This document shows, piece by piece, positions 1 to 5,630 of a stretch of DNA of 5,630 nt. A model generated the notes under the pieces. It was not told the DNA's origin, made no database searches, and saw only the letters and a program-made list of their open reading frames with translations. Position 1 is the stretch's first letter. Each line of letters starts with the position of its first letter. Made by a program: the position numbers and the translations under genes. This DNA is from Bordetella parapertussis (lineage in GTDB: Bacteria; Pseudomonadota; Gammaproteobacteria; Burkholderiales; Burkholderiaceae_C): positions 1 to 5,630 of the forward strand of contig CAMCTC010000198.1 of assembly GCA_945878355.1 (NCBI GenBank). Reading direction: 5' to 3'.

Positions 1-138
1 GCGCCGTGCTCGCCCTGCCTATCGCCGAGATCGCATCCCACTCAATGGCCACCGCTTCCATGGCAGCGCACGGTACAGGGAAAAGTTCAGTGTGTCCAGA
101 GATATCGGCGCGGCCACGAATCGAACCTACGGGTCTAC

Positions 139-166
139 CGAATGTTTACAAAGTAAGTGCCATTCG
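139..166. repeat. Imperfect hairpin / dyad in the upstream non-coding region
   Basis: The arms CGATTG-free core reads CGAATG (139-144) and CATTCG (161-166), a perfect 6-bp inverted repeat. Inside it TTAC (146-149) and GTAA (153-156) form a second 4-bp inverted repeat around AAA. There is no T-run on either side, so it does not look like an intrinsic terminator. It lies about 90 bases before the oxidoreductase start and could be an operator, a processed RNA structure or chance. The rest of 1-257 shows no convincing gene: the open frame that runs into the oxidoreductase from position 6 has low-complexity, non-protein-like sequence before residue 85. A short GC-rich stem, CCGGC/GCCGG, lies at 191-203. 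Confidence 0.35.
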
Positions 167-257
167 TCCTAGCCCTGAAGCGCCTGCGGCCCGGCGGAGC
201 CGGTTCCGCGGCGGCCGCTGGGGGCGCAGCACTGTTTTCCGACTCGGAGATCTGACG

Positions 258-1190
258 ATGACCCTGCTGCACACCCCCGTCGCCTTCATCGGCATCGGCA
301 ACATGGGGCTGGCGATGGCACTGCGGCTGCGAGACGCCGGCCAGCCAGTGCGGGTGCACGACATCGACCTCAGGCGCCATGCGCTGGCCGAGGCGGCGGG
401 TGCCGAACTGGCCGACTCGCCGGCGGCCGTGGCCGCCGGCTGCGCGCTGCTGATCGTGGTAGTGGTCGATGCGGCGCAGACCGAGGCCGTGCTGTTCGGC
501 CCGGCCGGCGCCGCCGCGGCACTGCCCCCCGGTGCCACAGTGATGCTGTGCCCCACCATCGGACCGGCCGACGTCGAGCAGCTGGCCGCAAGGCTGGCCG
601 AGGCTGGACTGGGCTGCCTGGACGCGCCGATGTCAGGCGGCCCGGCGCGCGCACGGGACGGCAGCATGAGCCTGATGGTGGCCGCGCCACCGGCGCTGTG
701 GGCCGCTCATCAGCGCCTGCTGCGGCATGTCGCGGCCCGTCTCTTCCACGTCGGCGAGCGGCCGGGCGACGGCGCGCGCACCAAGCTGGTCAACAACCTG
801 TTGGCGGCGACCAACCTGGCGGCCGCAGCCGAGGCCATCGCGCTGGCCCAGCAGCTGGGGTTGGATGGCGCGCAGACGCTGGCGGTGATCGAGCAGTCCA
901 GCGGCCACAGCTGGATCGGCGCCGACCGCATGACCCGCGCACTGGCAGGCGATTTCGCGCCGCGCGCCCACACCACGCTGCTGGCCAAGGATTCGGCGCT
1001 GGCGCTGGCGATGGCGGCAGAGGCCGGCATCACGCCGACACTCGGCACCCAGGCCGCAGCGATGTTCCAGGCCGCGCTGGCCGCGGGTTACGGCGGCGAG
1101 GACGACGCAAGGCTGCTCAGCCTGGTCCGCCAGCTGTGGCGCCCGGCGTCGCGCGAGCCGGCCCTGCCAGCTCGCCCTAAGCCCTGCTGA
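258..1190 (+). CDS. NAD(P)-dependent oxidoreductase, 3-hydroxyisobutyrate dehydrogenase family
   Basis: This 310-residue cytoplasmic enzyme belongs to the beta-hydroxyacid dehydrogenase family (3-hydroxyisobutyrate, tartronate semialdehyde, L-threonate and related dehydrogenases). These oxidise a beta-hydroxyacid, or reduce the matching semialdehyde, with NAD(P). The N-terminal Rossmann fold shows the dinucleotide motif GIGNMG at residues 12-17, and an Asp at residue 35 near the end of the second strand, which hints at NAD rather than NADP (inference). The substrate loop DAPMSGGP is at 122-129. The helix with the expected catalytic lysine is KLVNN at 176-180, and the second conserved lysine is in LLAKD at 241-245. 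Length is normal for the family. The ATG at 258 is chosen because GGAG (246-249) sits 8 bases upstream and the fold starts at once; the frame stays open back to position 6, but that part is not protein-like. The exact substrate cannot be told from sequence. The 3' end overlaps the convergent kinase gene. Confidence 0.88.
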   Translation: MTLLHTPVAFIGIGNMGLAMALRLRDAGQPVRVHDIDLRRHALAEAAGAELADSPAAVAAGCALLIVVVVDAAQTEAVLFGPAGAAAALPPGATVMLCPTIGPADVEQLAARLAEAGLGCLDAPMSGGPARARDGSMSLMVAAPPALWAAHQRLLRHVAARLFHVGERPGDGARTKLVNNLLAATNLAAAAEAIALAQQLGLDGAQTLAVIEQSSGHSWIGADRMTRALAGDFAPRAHTTLLAKDSALALAMAAEAGITPTLGTQAAAMFQAALAAGYGGEDDARLLSLVRQLWRPASREPALPARPKPC

Positions 1191-2679
1191 GCACGAAGCG
1201 CACGGTGAACAAGGCGCCTGGGCCCATGCCCTGCGCTGCCGCACTGCCACGCGGCCGGGCATCGGCGATGGCCAGTTCGGCGCCGTGCTGCTGCACGATC
1301 TCGCTGACGATGGCCAGCCCCAGCCCGCTGCCATCCACGTTGGTGCCCAACGCGCGGTAGAACGGTTGCAGCACCAGCGCACGCTCGGCCTCGGCAATGC
1401 CCGGGCCAGTGTCCTCGACCTGCAGCACCACGACCTGGCCGAAAGGGTCGTCCATCACGCGTGCGGTCACCGTGCCGCCGGCGGGGGTGTATTGCAGCGC
1501 GTTGTCGACCAGGTTGCGCACCAGTTCGCGCACCAGCGTGGGTTGGCCAAGCATCTGGCGCCGGCCGGCGTCGGGCTGTTGCGGGTCCGGCCCTTCGTAA
1601 CCGAGGTCGATCCGCTTGTCCATGGCCCGGGGCACGAAGTCGCGCACGGTCTCGCGCGCCAGCTCGGCCAGGTCCACCGGCTCGGGCGGGCGGGCCAGGA
1701 TCTTGGCCTCGGCCCTGGCCATCGCCAGCAACTGGCTGACCATGTGCGCCGCGCGCTCGCTGGCATGGGCGATCTGCTGGAGCGAGCGCTTGAGCGCCTG
1801 CGGGTCGTGTTCGCCGGCGTCGATTTCGCGCTGCGCCAGTTCGGCCTGCATGCGCAAGCCCGCCAACGGTGTCTTGAGCTGGTGCGCTGCATCGGCCAGG
1901 AAATGCTTTTGTGCGCTCATCGACTGGTCCAGCCGGCCCAGCAGGTCGTTGATCGCGCCGACCAAGGGCGCCACCTCTTCGGGCACATCGCGCTCGGCGA
2001 TCGGGCTGAGGTCATTGGCTTCGCGGCGGCGGATTCGCTGCTGCAACTCGTTGAGCGGCTTGATGCCCCGGGCCAGTGCAAACCACACCAGCAGCACCGC
2101 CAATGGCAGCACGACGAACTGCGGCACGATCACACCCTTGATGATCTCGGTGGCCAACCGAGAGCGCTTGTCCAGCGTCTCGGCCACCTGCACCAGCGGC
2201 GGCGTCTCGCCCGGTTTGCCGGTGCCCGGCAGCCACAGGTATGCCACCCTCACCGCGTCGGCGTGGACCTCGTCATCGCGGTATTTCAAGACCTGCGCCG
2301 GACCGGCAGGCTCGTCGGGCACCGGCAGGTCGCGCTCGCCAGCAATGAATTCACCGCGCGCGCCCAGCAGCTGGAAATACACTTTTTCGGCATCGTCGGT
2401 GCGCAGCACTTCGGCCACCACCTCGGGCAGACGCAGCCGGATCACCGTGGCCTGGTTCGCGCTGCCGGGTGCAATCACGACCTGACGCGCCACCGTGCGC
2501 GCCAGTTCGGCCAGATCGCGGTCGAACGGCCGGCTCGCAACGTTCTGTGCCACCAGCCAGGTCAACGCCACGCTCATCGGCCACAGCAGCAGCAGCGGCG
2601 CGAGCATCCAGTCGAGAATCTCGCCGAACAGGGAGCGCTGCTCTTTCGGTCGCGGTTCGGGCTCGTTGGGCAAAGACAT
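1177..2679 (-). CDS. Membrane sensor histidine kinase, TctE/QseC-like
   Basis: This 500-residue inner-membrane sensor kinase autophosphorylates on His and passes the phosphate to the response regulator encoded just upstream in the same operon. A hydrophobic segment at about 21-46 and a second at about 184-204 bracket a periplasmic domain of roughly 135 residues that resembles the two-component sensor N-terminal domain of TctE-type kinases. A HAMP-like linker follows (about 205-257). The phospho-acceptor is His266 in DAAHQLKTPLAG. ATPase motifs are all present: N box RNLVDNALQYTP (388-399), G1 VEDTGPGI (421-428), F box QPFYR (438-442) and G2 GSGLGLA (450-456). The kinase therefore looks intact. 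Start choice is uncertain: in-frame ATGs at 2706 and 2694 would add 9 or 5 residues, and none has a strong ribosome site. The 2706 start lies only 16 bases after the regulator stop. The ligand is unknown; TctE itself senses tricarboxylates, but no tctABC-like transporter is seen here. Confidence 0.9.
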   Translation of the reverse strand: MSLPNEPEPRPKEQRSLFGEILDWMLAPLLLLWPMSVALTWLVAQNVASRPFDRDLAELARTVARQVVIAPGSANQATVIRLRLPEVVAEVLRTDDAEKVYFQLLGARGEFIAGERDLPVPDEPAGPAQVLKYRDDEVHADAVRVAYLWLPGTGKPGETPPLVQVAETLDKRSRLATEIIKGVIVPQFVVLPLAVLLVWFALARGIKPLNELQQRIRRREANDLSPIAERDVPEEVAPLVGAINDLLGRLDQSMSAQKHFLADAAHQLKTPLAGLRMQAELAQREIDAGEHDPQALKRSLQQIAHASERAAHMVSQLLAMARAEAKILARPPEPVDLAELARETVRDFVPRAMDKRIDLGYEGPDPQQPDAGRRQMLGQPTLVRELVRNLVDNALQYTPAGGTVTARVMDDPFGQVVVLQVEDTGPGIAEAERALVLQPFYRALGTNVDGSGLGLAIVSEIVQQHGAELAIADARPRGSAAAQGMGPGALFTVRFVLSRA

Positions 2680-2722
2680 GGCGAGCCCGAGCATAGGGCC
2701 TGGCATCCGCCAAGCCCCGAGA

Positions 2723-3394
2723 TCAGGCGGGGATTTTCTCGAGGCAGTAACCCAGACCACGCACCGTGGCGATGCGAATCGGCCCCTGCTCGATCTTCTT
2801 GCGCAAGCGGTGGATGTAGACCTCGATCGCGTTGTTGCTGACCTCCTCGCCCCACTCGCACAGCCGCTCGACCAATTGGTCCTTGCTGACCAACCGGCCC
2901 GCTCGCTGCAGCAAGACCTCGAGCAGGCTGAGTTCTCGCGCGGACAACTCGACCATCTGGTCGGCGATGTAAGCGACCCGGCCGGTGGCGTCAAAAGTCA
3001 AGGGGCCGTGCTTGATCACGCTGCTGGCACTGCCCAAGCCGCGGCGGGTCAGCGCGCGCACCCTGGCCTCAAGCTCCTGCAGCGAGAAGGGCTTGGCCAT
3101 GTAATCGTCGGCGCCCAGGTCCAGGCCCTTGACCCGCTGCTCGACGCTGTCAGCCGCCGTCAGGATCAGCACCGGCATCGAAGATCCGCGACCACGCAGA
3201 TTGCGCAACACCTCAAATCCGTGCATCTTCGGCAGCCCCAGGTCGAGGATCACCAAGTCGAACTCATGGGTGGCAAGCGCTGCATCGGCCTCGCTGCCGC
3301 TACCCACCTGATCCACGGCATAGCCGGTGGCGCGCAAAGCGCGCAACAATCCGTCGGCAAGCACTTGGTCGTCTTCAGCGATCAGAATCCGCAT
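2723..3394 (-). CDS. OmpR-family response regulator, TctD/QseB-like
   Basis: This 223-residue cytoplasmic DNA-binding regulator is the partner of the downstream kinase. The receiver domain occupies about 1-115, with the acidic pocket E7-D8-D9, phospho-acceptor Asp51 (VILDLGLP), switch Thr79 (ILTA) and conserved Lys101 (MAKPF). The C-terminal winged helix occupies about 127-220. It includes the typical segment ELSLLEVLLQRAGRLVSKDQL, recognition-helix region NAIEVYIHRLRKKI and closing wing VRGLGYCL. Length and layout are exactly those of the OmpR/PhoB class, most like the TctD/QseB/PmrA group. The ATG at 3394 is supported by AGGGGA (3401-3406 on the minus strand) 6 bases upstream. It is the first gene of a two-gene operon and is divergent from recA, with 192 bases between the two starts. 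Autoregulation from this intergenic region is likely by family habit but not shown here. Target genes cannot be inferred. Confidence 0.93.
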   Translation of the reverse strand: MRILIAEDDQVLADGLLRALRATGYAVDQVGSGSEADAALATHEFDLVILDLGLPKMHGFEVLRNLRGRGSSMPVLILTAADSVEQRVKGLDLGADDYMAKPFSLQELEARVRALTRRGLGSASSVIKHGPLTFDATGRVAYIADQMVELSARELSLLEVLLQRAGRLVSKDQLVERLCEWGEEVSNNAIEVYIHRLRKKIEQGPIRIATVRGLGYCLEKIPA

Positions 3395-3445
3395 GGTGGG
3401 TCCCCTGCTTCGCGACGCCCAACAACAGGGCTCCCGTAGAAATTG

Positions 3446-3473
3446 ATTTTAGGCAGGACAGGGCCCGCAACAG
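3446..3473 (-). promoter_or_regulatory. Candidate promoter of the response regulator-kinase operon
   Basis: On the minus strand TAAAAT (3446-3451) is a good -10 match, with a weak -35 candidate CTGTTG (3468-3473) at 16-base spacing. Transcription would start near 3440 and give a leader of about 45 bases before the regulator ATG. Only the -10 is convincing; a regulator-dependent promoter often lacks a good -35. Confidence 0.35.
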
Positions 3474-3483
3474 GTGGTGAATG

Positions 3484-3514
3484 CATCAGGTCCATCGGAG
3501 TGATTGCCCTGATG
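3484..3514. promoter_or_regulatory. Inverted repeat CATCAGG-N17-CCTGATG, possible operator
   Basis: A perfect 7-bp inverted repeat, CATCAGG (3484-3490) and CCTGATG (3508-3514), has half-site centres 24 bp apart and sits between the two divergent promoters. It ends 5 bp upstream of the candidate recA -35 box. The spacing fits a dimeric protein bound on one DNA face, but OmpR-type regulators usually prefer direct repeats, so the binder is unknown. Chance occurrence is not excluded. Confidence 0.3.
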
Positions 3515-3519
3515 AATTT

Positions 3520-3547
3520 TTGAAAAGGTACTGTACAAACATACAGT
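3520..3547 (+). promoter_or_regulatory. Candidate recA promoter overlapping the LexA box
   Basis: TTGAAA (3520-3525) matches five of six bases of a sigma-70 -35 box, and TACAGT (3542-3547) is a weaker -10 (four of six) at 16-base spacing. The LexA box lies between and over these elements, the same arrangement as at E. coli recA, where LexA blocks polymerase. The -10 assignment is the weak part. Confidence 0.5.
3531..3546. promoter_or_regulatory. LexA (SOS) box upstream of recA
   Basis: The sequence CTGTACAAACATACAG has the full CTG-N10-CAG form of the proteobacterial LexA operator, extended by flanking TA and TT, and closely resembles the E. coli recA operator CTGTATGAGCATACAG. It lies 40 bases upstream of the recA start. 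LexA cleavage stimulated by the RecA filament would relieve repression, giving the usual SOS feedback loop. The regulator operon on the other strand starts about 90 bp away from it and may or may not feel LexA. Confidence 0.93.
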
Positions 3548-3586
3548 TTTCCAACACAATCGGCGCTTCCAACCAGGAGAGCCGCG

Positions 3587-4648
<1,062 letters not shown>

Positions 4649-4704
4649 GCCTGCTGCCAGGCCTTGCGGGCCGGCGCACGCGCGGGTCTGATTGATCGTC
4701 CGGC

Positions 4705-5250
4705 ATGCCACCGCGCCCGGCATCGATCAAGGTGCGCGCGCTGCAGTGGCTGTCGCAGCGCGAGCACAGCCATGTCGAGTTGCGCGAAAAGCTGCTGCGG
4801 CTGCTGGCGCACCAGACCAGTCCCGCCAACCCCGCGCCGGGCCATGATCAACCCGATCATGAAGGGTCGGATGCGCCCGATCCTTCGATCGAAGTCGACG
4901 CCTTGCTGCAGTGGCTGGAGGCGCGAGGCTACCTGTCGCAAGCGCGTTTCACCGAATCGCGCATTCACGCTCGCCAGTCCCGTTTTGGCAATCTGCGGAT
5001 CCGGCATGAGCTGCAGCAGCACGGCATCCGCCTGGATGACCAGGCCAAGCAGACGCTGCAGCAAACCGAGTTGCAACGCGCCCAGGAAGTCTGGCGCAAG
5101 AAATACGGGCAGCCCGCAACCGATGCCACAAGCCGTGTTCGGCAGATGCGCTTTCTGGCTGGGCGTGGTTTTTCAATCGACGTCGTGCGTCGCGTCGTGA
5201 CCGGAGCCGGCCACCCAGACGACGATGACAGCGACGCGGCTTCAGCCTGA
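4705..5250 (+). CDS. recX: Regulatory protein RecX
   Basis: RecX (181 residues) is a small cytoplasmic helical protein that binds RecA and limits filament growth and ATPase activity. Family features seen are the first helical unit VRALQWLSQREHSHVELREK (10-29), the second around LLQWLEARGYLSQARFTESR (67-86), then the RIRHELQQHGI segment (98-108) and the C-terminal EVWRKKYGQP and RQMRFLAGRGFS region (128-157). The position after recA is also classic. Residues about 37-63 form a polar, acidic, Pro-rich linker that seems longer than in RecX proteins I know, and its DNA is packed with palindromes. The tail HPDDDDSD is acidic. The ATG at 4705 is forced because an in-frame TGA lies at 4693, but no ribosome site is evident before it. 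A weak stem, GCCGG (4670-4674) with CCGGC (4700-4704), ends right at the start codon. Low, recA-coupled expression is likely. Confidence 0.93.
   Translation: MPPRPASIKVRALQWLSQREHSHVELREKLLRLLAHQTSPANPAPGHDQPDHEGSDAPDPSIEVDALLQWLEARGYLSQARFTESRIHARQSRFGNLRIRHELQQHGIRLDDQAKQTLQQTELQRAQEVWRKKYGQPATDATSRVRQMRFLAGRGFSIDVVRRVVTGAGHPDDDDSDAASA
4843..4899 (+). repeat. Cluster of nested palindromes inside recX
   Basis: Four inverted repeats are packed into 57 bases of recX (residues 47-65). (a) CATGATC (4843-4849) and GATCATG (4855-4861) form a perfect 7-bp stem with a 5-base loop. (b) The left arm at 4854-4870 pairs with the right arm at 4877-4891 as 15 base pairs, with one G-T wobble, a two-base AT bulge (4859-4860) and a 6-base loop. 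(c) CTTCGATCGAAG (4883-4894) is a perfect 12-bp palindrome. (d) GTCGAC is at 4894-4899. Structures (a) and (b) share bases and so exclude each other, as do (b) and (c). CCCGATC also occurs as a direct repeat at 4852 and 4876. All of it stays in frame. Confidence 0.75.
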
Positions 5251-5268
5251 CACGCCAACGGAACTCGC

Positions 5269-5293
5269 GCATCGCTTGAAGTGATGCGGCATC
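5269..5293. promoter_or_regulatory. Three GCATC/GATGC half-sites upstream of sucC
   Basis: GCATC (5269-5273), its inverse GATGC (5283-5287) and GCATC again (5289-5293) form overlapping dyads. The first, GCATCGCTTGAAGTGATGC, is a near-perfect 19-bp palindrome with a single central base and one mismatched pair per side. The second is GATGC-G-GCATC. The longer GCATCGC recurs at 5269 and 5289, exactly 20 bp apart, about two helical turns. A one-base centre cannot form an RNA hairpin, so a protein operator is the better reading. A -35-like TTGAAG lies in the middle (5276-5281). The bound factor is unknown. Confidence 0.35.
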
Positions 5294-5317
5294 GCAGCAT
5301 GATAAATTGCTGCTTTT
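5294..5317 (+). terminator. Possible weak intrinsic terminator after recX
   Basis: GCAGCA (5294-5299) and TGCTGC (5308-5313) form a perfect 6-bp stem with an 8-base AT-rich loop, followed directly by TTTT (5314-5317). It sits 44 bases past the recX stop, in the right place to end the recA-recX transcript. The stem is short and the T-run brief, so termination would be partial. The loop reads TGATAAAT, which could instead be part of an extended -10 element (TG-A-TAAATT) for a sucC promoter; the sequence does not decide between these. Confidence 0.35.
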
Positions 5318-5412
5318 GCACAGCTTTGACGATTGACCTGCTTCACGGGGCGGCCGTCACCTGACGCTCAGCTTGGCAACTGCCGGGCACCACCTCTTGC
5401 CGCGAGTCCACG

Positions 5413-5630
5413 ATGAAGATCCACGAATACCAGGCCAAAGACATCCTGCGCCAGTTTGACGTACCGGTGCCGCGCGGCATCGCCGCGTTCACGGTGCAAG
5501 AAGCGGTCGAAGCCGCGCAAAAGCTCGGCGGTGCCGTCTGGGTCGTCAAAGCCCAGATCCATGCCGGCGGCCGCGGCAAGGGCGGTGGCGTCAAGCTCGC
5601 ACGGTCGATCGCCGAGGTCCGCCAACTCGC
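5413..5630 (+). CDS. sucC: Succinyl-CoA synthetase beta subunit, N-terminal part (runs off the window)
   Basis: The first 72 codons encode the start of the ADP-forming succinyl-CoA synthetase (succinate-CoA ligase) beta subunit. With SucD, this enzyme interconverts succinyl-CoA and succinate while making ATP or GTP in the TCA cycle. The opening [20 protein letters not shown] is the family hallmark, and the ATP-grasp start [19 protein letters not shown] (about residues 47-65) carries the conserved lysine and glycine-rich nucleotide loop. The full protein is normally near 390 residues, so about four fifths lies beyond the window; sucD is expected next. The ATG at 5413 is set by homology, because only a weak GAG (5404-5406) precedes it. 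The 162-base upstream gap holds dyads, including CGTCA-CC-TGACG (5355-5366) and GGCA-AC-TGCC (5375-5384), so sucC probably has its own promoter. No defect is visible. Confidence 0.97.
   Translation, partial: MKIHEYQAKDILRQFDVPVPRGIAAFTVQEAVEAAQKLGGAVWVVKAQIHAGGRGKGGGVKLARSIAEVRQL

Noticed and set aside
1..155. A short open frame in frame 1 ending with TAA at 151-153, possibly the tail of an upstream gene
   Set aside because: The translated sequence is not protein-like (Pro, Trp, Arg-rich) and matches nothing I recognise; without sequence upstream of the window it cannot be supported.
105..186. A tRNA gene on the minus strand
   Set aside because: Only the T-loop and part of the acceptor resemble a tRNA. 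The T stem has two G-G mismatches, the anticodon stem does not pair, and no CCA end is present.
6..257. An 84-residue N-terminal extension of the oxidoreductase
   Set aside because: The Rossmann motif follows directly after ATG 258, which has a well-spaced GGAG; the upstream codons give a Ser/Arg/Pro-rich sequence with no fold or signal-peptide character.
1285..2841. A 518-residue open frame on the plus strand, antisense to the kinase and part of the regulator
   Set aside because: It is a mirror of a high-GC gene: its composition is rich in His, Gln, Arg and Ala with no recognisable domain, and the opposite strand encodes an intact kinase with every expected motif.
2679..2994. A longer kinase reading frame starting at 2994
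   Set aside because: The extra N-terminal part overlaps the response regulator gene in another frame and has no domain; the kinase membrane segment begins shortly after the 2679-2706 starts.
2495..3439. A 314-residue plus-strand open frame antisense to the response regulator
   Set aside because: The opposite strand encodes a complete OmpR-type regulator with a good ribosome site; the antisense product has no family features.

Overview
The window is GC-rich bacterial chromosome with the gene content and order of a betaproteobacterium, most likely Burkholderiales. A two-component pair is divergent from recA, and recA is followed by recX and the start of sucC. The recA-recX-sucC order, the RecA sequence and the GC bias all fit that group. 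The assignment rests on recognising gene order and protein motifs, not on a database search.

Layout from left to right: (1) 1-257 has no supportable gene, only a small dyad and a tRNA-like T-loop motif. (2) 258-1190 (+) is a 3-hydroxyisobutyrate/6-phosphogluconate-dehydrogenase-family NAD(P)-dependent oxidoreductase. (3) 1177-2679 (-) is a membrane sensor histidine kinase of the TctE/QseC type, whose stop overlaps the end of gene 2 tail-to-tail. (4) 2723-3394 (-) is its OmpR/TctD-like response regulator, transcribed first in that operon. (5) 3395-3586 is a divergent control region with a clear LexA (SOS) box, a candidate recA promoter, a candidate promoter for the regulator operon, and an inverted repeat. 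(6) 3587-4648 (+) is recA. (7) 4705-5250 (+) is recX, with an unusual palindrome-packed linker. (8) 5251-5412 is the sucC upstream region, with several dyads and a possible weak terminator. (9) 5413 to the window end is the N-terminal part of sucC.

How the genes work together: RecA is the recombinase and SOS co-protease, and RecX is its modulator. The LexA box upstream of recA ties the pair to DNA damage, and recX probably depends on read-through from recA. The sensor/regulator pair belongs to the family that senses tricarboxylates or similar small ligands, but no transporter operon is visible beside it, so its signal is unknown. sucC begins the succinyl-CoA synthetase operon (TCA cycle) and is a housekeeping neighbour with no obvious functional link to the SOS genes.

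Most of the window is ordinary conserved core genome; I see no mobile element, CRISPR array or new multi-gene system. The most unusual signal is a cluster of nested palindromes inside recX, including a 15-bp imperfect hairpin. It lies in a segment that looks like an extra linker compared with RecX proteins I know. It could be a small palindromic insertion or an mRNA structure that limits RecX output.
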